From NCBI RefSeq assembly GCF_900110135.1, contig NZ_FOCO01000015.1, positions 1 through 64,000 on the forward strand: 64,000 nt of DNA, in the 5' to 3' direction. A program made the position numbers and the translations under genes. The notes below the pieces were generated by a model. It ran no database searches. It was not told the DNA's origin and saw only the letters and a program-made list of their open reading frames with translations. This stretch comes from Pseudorhodobacter antarcticus. GTDB taxonomy: Bacteria > Pseudomonadota > Alphaproteobacteria > Rhodobacterales > Rhodobacteraceae. Shown here piece after piece: positions 20,283-29,982 of the stretch. Each line of letters opens with the position of its first letter. Positions within the stretch are counted from its first letter, which is position 1.

Positions 20283-21335
20283 TTATGAAACCTGTCGGGA
20301 CGCGCCCACACTTGGCACATAAACCGAAAAACAAGACCCCTGCCCCGGCGTGCTGGCAATGGTCAGGCGGCCTTGGTGGCGGTGCAGGATGTGTTTGACA
20401 ATCGCAAGGCCAAGGCCCGTGCCGCCCTTTTCACGCGACCGATGGGCATCAATGCGATAAAATCGTTCGGTCAGGCGCGGCAAATGGTGCGCGGCAATCC
20501 CTGCGCCTTGATCGACCACATCAATGCGGATTTGCCCCGCTGCCACCGGATGCAGCACGACCGATACCACCTTGCCCGGCTGGCCATATTTCACCGCATT
20601 TTCAATCAAGTTCTGGAACACTTGCATCAGCTGATCGGCATCCGCGGTTACTGGCACAGCCTCTTGGCCTGACACTTCAATCACAACGCCTGCGGCATCC
20701 GCCATGGGGCGTAAACTGGCTGCCACGGTCGCCAACAGGTCTGCCAGATTGACCAAACCCGTGGGGCGGCGACGCTCCTCCGCCTCCACCGATGATAGCG
20801 ACAACAGATCGCGCACCAAACGGGTCATGCGCCCTGCCTCGCGCCCCATAATCTCAAGGAAACGGTTGCGCGCGGCGGGGTCATCCTTGGCCGCCCCTTT
20901 CAGGGTTTCAATAAAGCCGGTTAGGGTGGTTAAGGGCGTGCGCAATTCATGGCTGACGTTGGCCACAAAATCACGGCGAAACTGGCCAATCTGTTCGGCT
21001 TCGGTGATATCTTTGAACGCGCACAGCGCCCCTTGCAGCAACGGCGTCACCGCGACCAAATACGTCACCTCATACGAGGGGCCGATCACGACGAAACGCG
21101 CCTGCCCCGCCACACCGCCCTGCAAAGCCGCAGCAATCGTTTGCAGCAAGGCGGGCTGGCGCAGGGCGATGGCGTGGTGGCGCGCGACCTGCCCCGCGCC
21201 CAAAATGGCCACCGCCTCTGGGTTGGCATGGGTGATACGCGCGTCCGCGTCGATGAACACCAGCGGCAAGGGCACCGCCCCCAAAACCGCCCCAAACATA
21301 TTTGTATCCATAATCGCCCGCATGTCCTGTCCCAT
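20283..21335 (-). CDS. phoR: Phosphate regulon sensor kinase PhoR (apparently soluble)
   Basis: Histidine kinase of 350 residues from the ATG at 21335; a GTG at 21380 would give 365. A PAS-like domain comes first (PLVFIDADARITHANPEAVAILG). Next is the HisKA dimerisation helix with phospho-acceptor H129 (VANVSHELRTPL), then the ATP-binding N box (NLIENAVKYG) and G boxes (GGTGLGLAIVKHI). No transmembrane helix is visible before the PAS domain, unlike many PhoR proteins, so sensing must come through cytoplasmic Pst/PhoU contacts. It heads the pho cluster. Confidence 0.9.
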   Translation of the reverse strand: MGQDMRAIMDTNMFGAVLGAVPLPLVFIDADARITHANPEAVAILGAGQVARHHAIALRQPALLQTIAAALQGGVAGQARFVVIGPSYEVTYLVAVTPLLQGALCAFKDITEAEQIGQFRRDFVANVSHELRTPLTTLTGFIETLKGAAKDDPAARNRFLEIMGREAGRMTRLVRDLLSLSSVEAEERRRPTGLVNLADLLATVAASLRPMADAAGVVIEVSGQEAVPVTADADQLMQVFQNLIENAVKYGQPGKVVSVVLHPVAAGQIRIDVVDQGAGIAAHHLPRLTERFYRIDAHRSREKGGTGLGLAIVKHILHRHQGRLTIASTPGQGSCFSVYVPSVGASRQVS

Positions 21336-21386
21336 TTCGACAAGTTTGCCCGAATTCCCGCGAATAGGCGAGGGGGGCACAAAAAC

Positions 21387-21401
21387 CCTGCACGGTGCAG
21401 G
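21387..21401. promoter_or_regulatory. Palindrome in the phoR/SLC13 divergent region
   Basis: CCTGCAC-G-GTGCAGG is a perfect 15-base palindrome in the 172-base region between the divergent phoR and SLC13 genes. It could be an operator or a small hairpin in the phoR leader. It does not resemble a Pho box. Confidence 0.35.
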
Positions 21402-21507
21402 TGTAACATCCGGTCAATCTTTGCTAAGAGTGGGAACCTGTGCGATTGCCACGGGTTAAACCTTGCTGTGAATTTCAGAAAACAGCCCCGCAAAGGATGC
21501 ATCCCCT

Positions 21508-23295
21508 GTGATCGCCATTTCCACCGACTTTGCCCCGTTTGTTGCCCTTGCGCTGGTGGCGGTTTTGTTTGTGCTGTTCATGCTGGAACGCTACCCGCCC
21601 GAGGTGACGGCAGCAGGTGTTGCGGCAGCGTTTCTAATCTTGGGGCTGGTGCAACACGATACCGCCCTTTTGGCCTTTTCCAACCCTGCACCGCTGACAA
21701 TCGCCGCGATGTTCGTGATTTCGGGCGCGTTGGTGCGCACCGGGCTTTTGGATGCGCTGGCCGGACGTATTTTGGCCTGGGCCGAGGTGTCGCCTGTGTG
21801 GGCCGGGATTGGCTTTATCTTTGCCACCATTATCGCGTCAGGCACGGCCAACAACACGCCCGTGGTTTTGGTCCTTATCCCCGTTGTGATCAAACTGGCG
21901 CAAAAGCTGGGGCTGGCCGAAACGCGCGTCCTTATCCCCTTGTCTTATGTGGCGATTTTGGGTGGCACGCTGACACTGGTGGGCACATCGACCAATATTT
22001 TGGTTGCGGGCGTGGCCCAAAACGAAGGGCTGACCCCGTTTTCGATTTTTGAAATTACACCGATTGGGGTGGTTGTCGTGGCGGTTGGCCTTGTGTCGCT
22101 GGCCATTCTGGGGCCGCTGTTGCTGCCCAAACGGCGCAGCGCGGGCATTTCACAATCTGACCATGACACGGTTTATCTGACCGAAATCAAGGTTGACGCC
22201 GATTTCGCCGATATCGGCAAACCCTTGGCCGAGGTGACGGCGTTGCAGCGGTCGGCCATCCAGATTTTGGCCCTGCGCGACCAAGGCGCGCTGCGCCGGG
22301 ACGGGGTGGCAGACCATATTTTGGCCGCGGGGGATGAGGTGATCTTGCGCCTTGATGCGGCAGAGCTGTTGACGCTGAAACAGGCCACAGGGCTGGTGCT
22401 TGGGGCGGTGCGCGGTGCGCCCCCTGTCAAGTCAGAGGAGGAGCAGATCATCGCGCAGGTGATGGTCAAACCAAACCGCCACCGCAGCCAAAGCAGTTTG
22501 GGGGCGCTGGGGTTGGGCCGCCGCTATGGCATGCGGATTTTGGGTGCGTTTCGTCCCGGCCATAAATTTGGCCCCGATCTGGACCGTGCCGTGCTGCGCC
22601 CTGCCGATGTGTTGCTGATCGAAGCGCCGCAATCGGCGTTTGAACGGCTGGAACGGTCCGTCGATCTGGTGCCTATCAGCCGCCCCACTGTGCGCGCGTA
22701 TCGCCGTAGCCACGCCCCTTTGGCCGCACTCGCCATGCTGGGCGTGATCGTGCTGGCCGCATTGGGCGTGGCCGAAATTGCGGTATTGTCGCTGATTGCT
22801 GTGGCGATTTTGCTGGTCGCGCGCTGCATCGACAGCGATGAAGCCTGGGGGTTTTTGGATGGCGGCATTTTGGTGCTTATTTTTTCCATGCTGATCATCG
22901 GGTTCGGGCTGCAAGAAACCGGAGCCGTGGCGATAATCGTGGCCGCCATTGCCCCTTATGTGGACGGATTGCCCCCCATCGTGATGCTGGGGGCACTGTA
23001 CCTGCTGACGTCGATTTTGACCGAGATTGTTAGCAATAACGCGGTCGCCATCGTGGTCACCCCCATCGCCATCAGCCTTGCCATCAGCGCCGGGATTGAC
23101 CCGCGCCCGATGGTGGTCGCCGTGATGTTTGGGGCCAGCGCCAGTTTTGCCACGCCGATCGGCTATCAAACCAACACGCTGGTGTATGGCGCGGGGAATT
23201 ACAAATTCACTGATTTCTTGAAAATCGGCGTGCCGATGAATTTGATCGTGGGGGTGGCCAGTGTGTTGACCATCCCGATCTTTTTCCCGTTCTAA
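21508..23295 (+). CDS. SLC13/DASS-family anion permease with two TrkA-C (RCK_C) domains
   Basis: 595-residue inner-membrane protein. N-terminal helices (about 1-205) carry the family sequence TIIASGTANNTPVVLVLIPV. A cytoplasmic insert (about 210-390) shows two RCK_C-like units (GKPLAEVTALQRSAIQILALRD and a similar one ending LIEAPQSAFERLE). The C-terminal helix bundle contains LTEIVSNNAVAIVVTPIAI, the second transport signature. Such permeases move sulfate, dicarboxylates or other anions. The substrate is not evident. The start is GTG. It is divergent from phoR; no Pho box was seen on its side. Confidence 0.85.
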   Translation: MIAISTDFAPFVALALVAVLFVLFMLERYPPEVTAAGVAAAFLILGLVQHDTALLAFSNPAPLTIAAMFVISGALVRTGLLDALAGRILAWAEVSPVWAGIGFIFATIIASGTANNTPVVLVLIPVVIKLAQKLGLAETRVLIPLSYVAILGGTLTLVGTSTNILVAGVAQNEGLTPFSIFEITPIGVVVVAVGLVSLAILGPLLLPKRRSAGISQSDHDTVYLTEIKVDADFADIGKPLAEVTALQRSAIQILALRDQGALRRDGVADHILAAGDEVILRLDAAELLTLKQATGLVLGAVRGAPPVKSEEEQIIAQVMVKPNRHRSQSSLGALGLGRRYGMRILGAFRPGHKFGPDLDRAVLRPADVLLIEAPQSAFERLERSVDLVPISRPTVRAYRRSHAPLAALAMLGVIVLAALGVAEIAVLSLIAVAILLVARCIDSDEAWGFLDGGILVLIFSMLIIGFGLQETGAVAIIVAAIAPYVDGLPPIVMLGALYLLTSILTEIVSNNAVAIVVTPIAISLAISAGIDPRPMVVAVMFGASASFATPIGYQTNTLVYGAGNYKFTDFLKIGVPMNLIVGVASVLTIPIFFPF

Positions 23296-23300
23296 CCGGG

Positions 23301-24047
23301 TTAGCGCAGGAAAAACAAAACGCTCATCCCTACGCCAACGGCGGTGATAAACAGGCGCAACAAGGCGGTGTTGGTGATCTTGCGGCTGTAATGCCCGCCC
23401 GCAAAACCGCCCAAAGCGGATGCAATGGCCATTGGCACCGCCGCTTGCCACACGATCAACCCGGCCGCAACAAAGGCAAGCGCCGAAATCAGCGACAGCG
23501 CCGCCGACAGCACATTTTTCAGCCCGTTCATATTGTGCAAATCGCTGTAGCCCAGCAGGCCAAATGCGGCCAACAACATGATGCCCAAACCGCCGTTAAA
23601 ATACCCGCCGTAAATCGACACCGCCAACAAAACCGCCGCAGATACCAACGGTCCCGCAGGCCCGAACCCTTGGCTGCGGGTCGCCGCAATCAACCTTGGC
23701 CCAATGGCAAACAACACCGTGGCCCCCAGCAGCAACCACGGCACCAACCCGGTGAACACGCTGTCGCTGGTGACCAACAGCAGCCCCGCCCCGGCCAGCG
23801 CGCCAAAGGCCGCGACCGCCAGAACGGCGCGCAGCCCCAACGCCCCTTCGGCCCGCAAATCGTGGCGATACGCCCAAGCGCTGGCAACATAACCCGGCAA
23901 GGCGGTCAGGGTCGCGGTGGCGTTGGCTGCGACCGGGGGGACGCCTGTGTAAATTAACGCAGGCAGAGTTAGGAATGTACCACCGCCAGCCACGGCATTC
24001 AATGCGCCCGCCGCAAACCCCGCCATGATCAAAATCAGAATGTCCAT
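23301..24047 (-). CDS. TSUP (TauE/SafE) family membrane transporter
   Basis: 248-residue protein with about eight hydrophobic helices. The N-terminal GALNAVAGGGTFLTLPALIYTG segment is the TSUP signature, repeated in weaker form in the second half (GGYFNGGLGIMLLAAFGL). The family exports or imports sulfite, sulfonates and related organic anions. The ATG at 24047 follows a run of G residues that can act as ribosome binding site. It is tail to tail with the SLC13 gene with only five bases between stops. It could be the last gene of the hexuronate operon (65-base gap), but this is not certain. Confidence 0.85.
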   Translation of the reverse strand: MDILILIMAGFAAGALNAVAGGGTFLTLPALIYTGVPPVAANATATLTALPGYVASAWAYRHDLRAEGALGLRAVLAVAAFGALAGAGLLLVTSDSVFTGLVPWLLLGATVLFAIGPRLIAATRSQGFGPAGPLVSAAVLLAVSIYGGYFNGGLGIMLLAAFGLLGYSDLHNMNGLKNVLSAALSLISALAFVAAGLIVWQAAVPMAIASALGGFAGGHYSRKITNTALLRLFITAVGVGMSVLFFLR

Positions 24048-24112
24048 CAACAGCCCCCCACCAGCAGGCAAAGGTTTTGCACCACTCAGGTTAAACCCGC
24101 AAGGGCGTCACC

Positions 24113-25540
24113 TTATTGAATTTCTGCGTCCACCGCCCGCTGCGCACCTTGCGCCCACAGCCTTTCGGCGGCTTGCGTGACAGGCGCGCGCAATTGGACG
24201 GCCAAGGCCAAGGGAAATATCTCAGCGACCGCCAAAAGGGCCACGACCTTTTCCGCCGGGGTCGTGGCCGCGTCTGACACTGCGCGCAAACGGGCGGCCA
24301 TAGGGTCTTTCACCTCAATCGTGCGGCCCTGTTCATCAACCCCGCCGACATAGCGCATCCATGCCGCCACGGCCAAAATCAACCCCGGCGATGCGCGCCC
24401 TGCGGCTATATTTTCCGCCAGCGTGCCCAAAATGCGCTGCGGCAATTTCTGGCTGCCATCCATCGCGATTTGCCAAGTGCGGTGGCGAATGGCGGGGTTT
24501 TCGTACCGCGCGCGCAGGGCGGCGGCATATTGCGCCAGATCAACGCCCGTAGGGGTGGCCACGGCTGGCATAATCTCTGCCCATAATTGGCGCACAAAGG
24601 TATTAAAGCCGGGGTTTGCCACCGTATCCGCGATGGTTTCATGGCCTGAAAGATAGCCAAGATAGGCCAACGCAGAATGGGTGCCATTCAACATGCGCAG
24701 TTTCATATGTTCAAACGCCGTCACATCCTGCACCATTTGCACGCCCACGGCGGCGAAATCGGGGCGCGCATCGCCCACAAAATCATCCTCGATCACCCAT
24801 TGGCGGAACGGTTCGTGCAAGACGGGGGCAGCGTCATGGTGGCCCGTCACAGCCTCCAGCCGGGCAATGTCACCTTGGGTCGTGGCGGGGGTGATACGAT
24901 CCACCATCGTTGCGGGGAAACGGGCATGTTCGGCAATCCAACCCGCCAGCGCAGGGTCAACGCGCGCTGCGAAATTCAACACCAAACCGCGCACCAAAGG
25001 CCCGTTTTCGGGCAGGTTATCACAGGTCATCACCGTAAAGGGGGCCACCCCCGCCGCATGACGCAAGGCAAGGGCGCGCACCAAAAATCCAATCGCGGAC
25101 TGGGGCAGCGGATGCGCCAAATCATGCGCAATATCCGGGTGATCCACGTTCAGCGCCCCGGTGGCCGGATTGTGGCAATACCCCTTTTCGGTCACCGTCA
25201 GCGACACAATCCGCACGCCCGGCTGTGCCATGGCCGCCAGCACGGCGGCAGGGTTTTCGGGCGCGACCAGCACATCTTCCAACACCTCTATCACCGCGAC
25301 CTCTTGCCCCGCAGAGGACAGGGTCACGCTGGAATAGGCCCAGTTTTGCGGACGCAGGGCATCGCGGATGGCGGGGCTTTGCAAAGATACGCCGATAATC
25401 CCCCAATCGCCGCCGCTGTGCGCCATCGCCTCGGCCACATAACACGCACCAAAGGCCCGGTAAAACGCGCCAAGGCCCAAATGTACGATGCCCACACCGG
25501 GGCGCGGGGCGGTGCTACGGGTTAAACGCTTAACGGGCAA
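24113..25540 (-). CDS. uxuB: Mannitol-dehydrogenase-family oxidoreductase, probably fructuronate reductase
   Basis: 475-residue NAD-dependent polyol dehydrogenase. The N-terminal GIVHLGLGAFYRAFGACYV cofactor region, the DNLPENG motif, and the KLRMLNGTHSALAYLG block with the catalytic Lys are family signatures. In this family UxuB converts fructuronate to mannonate. The neighbours uxaC, kduI and kduD make that role more likely than mannitol oxidation. The start is a TTG 11 bases inside the kduD end; it gives the expected VKRLTR N-terminus. Confidence 0.82.
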   Translation of the reverse strand: MPVKRLTRSTAPRPGVGIVHLGLGAFYRAFGACYVAEAMAHSGGDWGIIGVSLQSPAIRDALRPQNWAYSSVTLSSAGQEVAVIEVLEDVLVAPENPAAVLAAMAQPGVRIVSLTVTEKGYCHNPATGALNVDHPDIAHDLAHPLPQSAIGFLVRALALRHAAGVAPFTVMTCDNLPENGPLVRGLVLNFAARVDPALAGWIAEHARFPATMVDRITPATTQGDIARLEAVTGHHDAAPVLHEPFRQWVIEDDFVGDARPDFAAVGVQMVQDVTAFEHMKLRMLNGTHSALAYLGYLSGHETIADTVANPGFNTFVRQLWAEIMPAVATPTGVDLAQYAAALRARYENPAIRHRTWQIAMDGSQKLPQRILGTLAENIAAGRASPGLILAVAAWMRYVGGVDEQGRTIEVKDPMAARLRAVSDAATTPAEKVVALLAVAEIFPLALAVQLRAPVTQAAERLWAQGAQRAVDAEIQ

Positions 25541-26282
25541 GCCAGCCTCCGTCCACGTTCAAAACCGCACCATGCACATAGGCGCTGGCGGGGGTGCAGA
25601 GGTAGGTGACCGCGCCCGCAATATCGGAGGCATTGCCCCAGCGGCCCGCTGGAATACGCTCCAAAATGGAACGGTTACGGTCAACATCGGCGCGCAACGC
25701 TTCTGTATTGTTGGTTTCGATATAACCGGGCGCGACGGCGTTCACATTGATGCCCTTTGCCGCCCATTCATTGGCCAACAGTTTTGTTAGCCCCGCCACG
25801 CCATGTTTTGACGCGGTATAGGATGGCACGCGGATACCACCTTGAAACGAGAGCAGGCTGGCGATGTTGACCACGCGACCCCCCCCCGATCCGGCACCGC
25901 GCGCAAACACCTCACGCGCAAAAGCTTGGGTGGTGAAAAACAACGCCTTCAGGTTCACGTCCATGACCGCGTCCCAATCGGATTCACTAAAATCAACCGC
26001 TTCGGCACGGCGAATGATGCCCGCGTTATTGACCAAAATATCAAACCCTTGGCCCGCAAACAAACTTTGCCCCGCCATCGGGTCCACAAAATCCACCAAC
26101 ACCGAGCTGGCCTGTCCGCCCGCGCGCGTGATCTGCGCCACGGTTTCGTCACAGGCCCGCCGCCCGGCACAGACCACCGAAGCCCCGGCCTGCGCCAGAC
26201 CAATCGCAATCGCCTGCCCAATCCCGGTATTTGCCCCCGTCACCAAGGCGCGGCGACCAACCAACGAGAATGGATTGGTCAC
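25530..26282 (-). CDS. kduD: 2-dehydro-3-deoxy-D-gluconate 5-dehydrogenase
   Basis: SDR enzyme of 250 residues interconverting 2,5-diketo-3-deoxygluconate and 2-keto-3-deoxygluconate (KDG). Cofactor motif GANTGIG is at 16-22, NNAG at 85-88, catalytic S142, Y155, K159, and the family-typical PGYIETNNTEALRAD at about 186-200. It overlaps kduI (ATGA) and uxuB. KduI supplies its substrate in unsaturated-uronate breakdown. Confidence 0.92.
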   Translation of the reverse strand: MTNPFSLVGRRALVTGANTGIGQAIAIGLAQAGASVVCAGRRACDETVAQITRAGGQASSVLVDFVDPMAGQSLFAGQGFDILVNNAGIIRRAEAVDFSESDWDAVMDVNLKALFFTTQAFAREVFARGAGSGGGRVVNIASLLSFQGGIRVPSYTASKHGVAGLTKLLANEWAAKGINVNAVAPGYIETNNTEALRADVDRNRSILERIPAGRWGNASDIAGAVTYLCTPASAYVHGAVLNVDGGWLAR

Positions 26283-27103
26283 AACAACCCCTCCACCGAC
26301 AGCATGTCCATATCGGTGAAATCGACGTTATCGCCCGCCATCGCCCAGATGAAACTATACGCCCCGATGCCAGCCCCCGAGTGGATGGACCACGGCGGCG
26401 ACAAAACGCCTTCCTCATTCGCGATGAACATGTGGCGCGTCTCGGTCGGCTCCCCCATCAGGTGCAAAACTCGCGCTTCGGGCTTCATGTCGAAATACAG
26501 ATACGCCTCCATCCGGCGGTCGTGGATATGGGCGGGCATGGTGTTCCAAACCGACCCATTGTGCAGGCTGGTATAACCCAGCACCAACTGGCAGCTTTCC
26601 ATCACATTAGGGTGGATGAACTGGCGGATGGTGCGGTCATTCGATGTTTCCGCTGCGCCCAAACGCACCTCTTTGGCATCACCCACCGACAGCAGACGCG
26701 TCGGGCAAGTGCGGTGCGCGGGCGCGGAAGTGATGTAAAACCGCCCCGCCCCTTCAAACGTCACAGGACCAGACCCCATACCCAGATACAACACATCGCC
26801 GCGCGCCATTTTATGGCTGGCACCCGCCGCCTTGACCACCCCATCGCCGCCAATGTTTACAATTCCCATCTCGCGGCGATCCAGAAAATTCGGTGTGCGC
26901 GTTTCGGTAACATGGTCCAGCGTCAGGCTGCCGCCATTCGGCACCGCCCCCCCCATCACAAAGCGGTCGTAATGACTGTAAACCAACCGGATTTCCCCAT
27001 CCGCAAACATGCCCGGCGTTAGAAAATGCTGGCGCAGGGCCGTGGTGTCCATCCCTTTGGCGTGGTCTTGGTGAACGGCGTGGCGTGTTTCAACGGTCAG
27101 CAT
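26279..27103 (-). CDS. kduI: 5-dehydro-4-deoxy-D-glucuronate isomerase
   Basis: Zinc cupin isomerase of 274 residues converting 4-deoxy-5-ketouronate, released by polysaccharide lyases, to 2,5-diketo-3-deoxygluconate. Metal ligands are visible as H192, H194 and E199 (AHIHDRRMEAY) and H241 (WSIHSGAG). The length equals that of characterised KduI. It lies 19 bases after the TRAP permease gene and is coupled to kduD. Confidence 0.94.
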   Translation of the reverse strand: MLTVETRHAVHQDHAKGMDTTALRQHFLTPGMFADGEIRLVYSHYDRFVMGGAVPNGGSLTLDHVTETRTPNFLDRREMGIVNIGGDGVVKAAGASHKMARGDVLYLGMGSGPVTFEGAGRFYITSAPAHRTCPTRLLSVGDAKEVRLGAAETSNDRTIRQFIHPNVMESCQLVLGYTSLHNGSVWNTMPAHIHDRRMEAYLYFDMKPEARVLHLMGEPTETRHMFIANEEGVLSPPWSIHSGAGIGAYSFIWAMAGDNVDFTDMDMLSVEGLL

Positions 27104-27122
27104 AAAAGCTCCTTAAACGGCA

Positions 27123-28403
27123 TCAGTGAAAGAGGGAGGGCAGCCACAACGACAGCCCCGGAATATAAGTGACCAGCATCAGCGTGGCAAAGGCCGCGCC
27201 GTAAAACGGCCAGATGGTACGGACCGCGTCCCAGATCGAAATGCGGCCAACGGCGCAGCCGACAAACAGCACCGCGCCAACAGGCGGCGTACACAGCCCA
27301 ATCCCAAGGTTCAGGATCAAGATCACGCCAAAATGCACCGGGTCCACCCCGAAAGCCATAGCGACAGGCAGGAAAATCGGCGTGGTGATCACGATCAGCG
27401 GCGACATATCCATAAACGTGCCCAAAACCAGCAAGACCACATTCAGCAACAGCAGGATGATGATCGGGTTGTCCGACACATTTTGCAGCGCCATCACCAT
27501 TGTCGTTGGCACCTTTGTATAGGCCAACAACCAGCCAAACGCGGCGGCACAGCCAATCACCATCAACACCATCGCGGTGGTGCGCACGGCGGCAAATGTC
27601 GCCTCGATGAAATCATGAAACGACATGGTGCGGTACACGAAAAACGTTACCAACGCCGCATAAACCACCGCAATGTTCGACGATTCCGATGCGGTGAACA
27701 CGCCGGATCGCACGCCGAAAAAGATAATCCCCACCAGCACCAATCCGGGTGCTGCACTAAAAAACAAAGTGCCCAGCATGGCCCAACCGGGAAACGCCTC
27801 GGTCGGATAGCCGCGTTTGCGCGCCACGAACCACGCCGCAACCATCAACGACAGCGCCAACAACAGGCCGGGAATGATGCCCGCCGTGAACAAATCCGCG
27901 ATGGAAATTTTGCCCCCCGCCGCGATGGAATAGATGATCATATTATGCGACGGCGGCAACATCAGCGCGATGATAGACGACACGACCGTGATGTTCACCG
28001 CATAATCTGCACCATACCCGCGTTCCTTCATTTGCGGCACCATCAACCCGCCCACCGCCGATGCATCGGCAGCAGCAGACCCGGAAACGCCACCAAACAT
28101 CACCGATGCGATGATGTTGACCTGCCCCAAACCACCTCGCAAATGCCCGACCAGCGCCCCCGCCAGCCCGACCAACCGGCGCGCAATATCGCCACGCACC
28201 ATCAAATCCCCGGCAAAGATAAAAAACGGAATCGCCATTAGCGCAAACACCGACACACCGGAGTTTAGCCGCTGAAACACCACCACAGGCGGCAAGCCCA
28301 TGTAGATGACGGTCGCAAAGCTTGACACGCCAAGGCAGAACGCCACGGGGGTGCCGATCAGCAGTAGGAACACGAAAGTTCCGAAAAGGACGTACAGCTC
28401 CAT
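27123..28403 (-). CDS. TRAP transporter large permease (DctM type)
   Basis: 426-residue inner-membrane protein with about twelve helices. Typical features are the GTPVAFCLGV start, AGDLMVRGDIARRLVGLAGALVG, and the PPSHNMIIY loop. It forms the proton- or sodium-coupled pore together with the DctQ-type subunit, whose stop is directly adjacent. Given its operon it probably imports a hexuronate or unsaturated uronate monomer or oligomer. Confidence 0.93.
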   Translation of the reverse strand: MELYVLFGTFVFLLLIGTPVAFCLGVSSFATVIYMGLPPVVVFQRLNSGVSVFALMAIPFFIFAGDLMVRGDIARRLVGLAGALVGHLRGGLGQVNIIASVMFGGVSGSAAADASAVGGLMVPQMKERGYGADYAVNITVVSSIIALMLPPSHNMIIYSIAAGGKISIADLFTAGIIPGLLLALSLMVAAWFVARKRGYPTEAFPGWAMLGTLFFSAAPGLVLVGIIFFGVRSGVFTASESSNIAVVYAALVTFFVYRTMSFHDFIEATFAAVRTTAMVLMVIGCAAAFGWLLAYTKVPTTMVMALQNVSDNPIIILLLLNVVLLVLGTFMDMSPLIVITTPIFLPVAMAFGVDPVHFGVILILNLGIGLCTPPVGAVLFVGCAVGRISIWDAVRTIWPFYGAAFATLMLVTYIPGLSLWLPSLFH

Positions 28404-28913
28404 TTAGTCCTCCACCGGATCTTCGCCAAACCGCGCGGTGCGCAGACCTGCGGCGCGCCGCATCACGCGTTCGGCGGAAAAAATAACCACCAAAACGCCG
28501 CCGCCCACAATCGGCAGAAAATCAAAAGCGCCCGAAATACCCAGACTAGGCAGCTTGTTGCCAGCCGTCTTGGCGGCCAATTGCCAGCCAAACCAGACCA
28601 TGCCCCCGCCAAACGCGGCCACTGCGACATCCGAAATCGAATACAAAACCATCTTCACGCGGTGCGAAACGAAATACAAAAGCACGTCAAACGACAAATG
28701 ATACCCTTCGCGGATACCAACTGCGGCGCCCAGAAAGATGAACCACCCCATGATCATCACCGATGCAGGTTCAGTCCACACCAAACTGTCGTTCAAAACG
28801 TAGCGCCACACCACTTGGGCTGCGATGAACACGGTCATCAAAACCAACCCCGTTCCCGCCACCCACAGCGCCAAACGGGCCAGCGCGCCGGTAAACCGCG
28901 CCGCCGATTTCAT
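28404..28913 (-). CDS. TRAP transporter small permease (DctQ type)
   Basis: 169-residue protein with four hydrophobic helices and the WRYVLNDSLVWTEPASVMIM motif of DctQ proteins. An ATG at 28913 with a GGAAAC ribosome binding site is preferred over a GTG at 28925. It lies directly upstream of the large permease gene with no gap. Confidence 0.9.
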   Translation of the reverse strand: MKSAARFTGALARLALWVAGTGLVLMTVFIAAQVVWRYVLNDSLVWTEPASVMIMGWFIFLGAAVGIREGYHLSFDVLLYFVSHRVKMVLYSISDVAVAAFGGGMVWFGWQLAAKTAGNKLPSLGISGAFDFLPIVGGGVLVVIFSAERVMRRAAGLRTARFGEDPVED

Positions 28914-28979
28914 TGTAGTTTCCACAATTTGCCCCCGGCAAAGGATTGGCCCGCGACATATGCCGCGGGCCGTTTGGGA

Positions 28980-29954
28980 TTATTCCGTCGCCTGAATATC
29001 CTCGACCATCTTTTGCAACTTTGGCGTGGTCACATATTTCGCGTAAACTGGCACCATCGCCTCGATGAACGGGGTTTTGTCGATGTCGGTGATAATCTCG
29101 GTTCCTGCCGCGCGCACTTTCGCCTCAGATGCCGCCTCACGCGCCGTCCACAATTCGCGCATCACGGGCACAGAATCCTTGGCCGCTTGGCGCACTGCCG
29201 CTTGATCTTCTGCAGACAGTTTATCATACGCGATTTTCGACATCACCAAAATTTCCGGCACGATCAAATGCTGGTTCAGCGTGTAATATTTAGCCACTTC
29301 AAAATGGCCGGAGCTTTCATAGGACGGCCAGTTGTTTTCTGCCCCATCAATCACGCCGGTTTGGATGGACGAATACACCTCGCCATACGGCATGGGCGTT
29401 GCGTTGGCACCAAGGGCCGCAACCATGTCCACGAAAATATCCGACTGCATCACGCGGAATTTCATACCCGCCATATCCGCGATGGACCGAATTGGCTTTT
29501 CCGAGTTGTAAAAGCTGCGCGACCCGCCGTCATAAAACGCAAGGCCAACCAGATCGGCCCCCGCCATCGCATCCAAAATTTGCTGGCCCACCGGACCGTC
29601 CATCACCTTGTGCATGTGATCGGTGGACCGGAAAATGAACGGCAAGGACGGGATTTGCGTTTCTTCAACGATATTGTTGAACGGCCCAAGGCTGACGCGG
29701 TTCATGTCGATCACGCCGAACTGGGTCTGTTCAATCGTGTCTTTTTCCTCGCCCAATTGCGCGGAATGAAACACCTCGACGCACAAACGGTCGCCTGTGC
29801 GTTCTTTCAGCAATTCGCCCATCTTTTGCACGGCAACAACGGTGGGATACCCATCAGGATGCGTGTCAGATGACCGCAAGGTGATTTCACACGCAGTGGC
29901 CGCTGTTGCCATCGCAACGGTGCCCAGCATTGCCGCAATTAGGGTCTGTTTCAT
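28980..29954 (-). CDS. TRAP transporter substrate-binding protein (DctP type)
   Basis: 324-residue periplasmic receptor with a Sec signal peptide ending near residue 21. It shows [24 protein letters not shown], the carboxylate-binding Arg region ([15 protein letters not shown]) and [14 protein letters not shown] strong GGGAGG ribosome binding site precedes the ATG at 29954. It is 28 bases after uxaC. The DctP subgroup with this pattern often binds uronates, which fits the neighbours. Confidence 0.92.
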   Translation of the reverse strand: MKQTLIAAMLGTVAMATAATACEITLRSSDTHPDGYPTVVAVQKMGELLKERTGDRLCVEVFHSAQLGEEKDTIEQTQFGVIDMNRVSLGPFNNIVEETQIPSLPFIFRSTDHMHKVMDGPVGQQILDAMAGADLVGLAFYDGGSRSFYNSEKPIRSIADMAGMKFRVMQSDIFVDMVAALGANATPMPYGEVYSSIQTGVIDGAENNWPSYESSGHFEVAKYYTLNQHLIVPEILVMSKIAYDKLSAEDQAAVRQAAKDSVPVMRELWTAREAASEAKVRAAGTEIITDIDKTPFIEAMVPVYAKYVTTPKLQKMVEDIQATE

Positions 29955-29982
29955 TTGGTTTTTCCTCCCAGAAAATGGCTTT

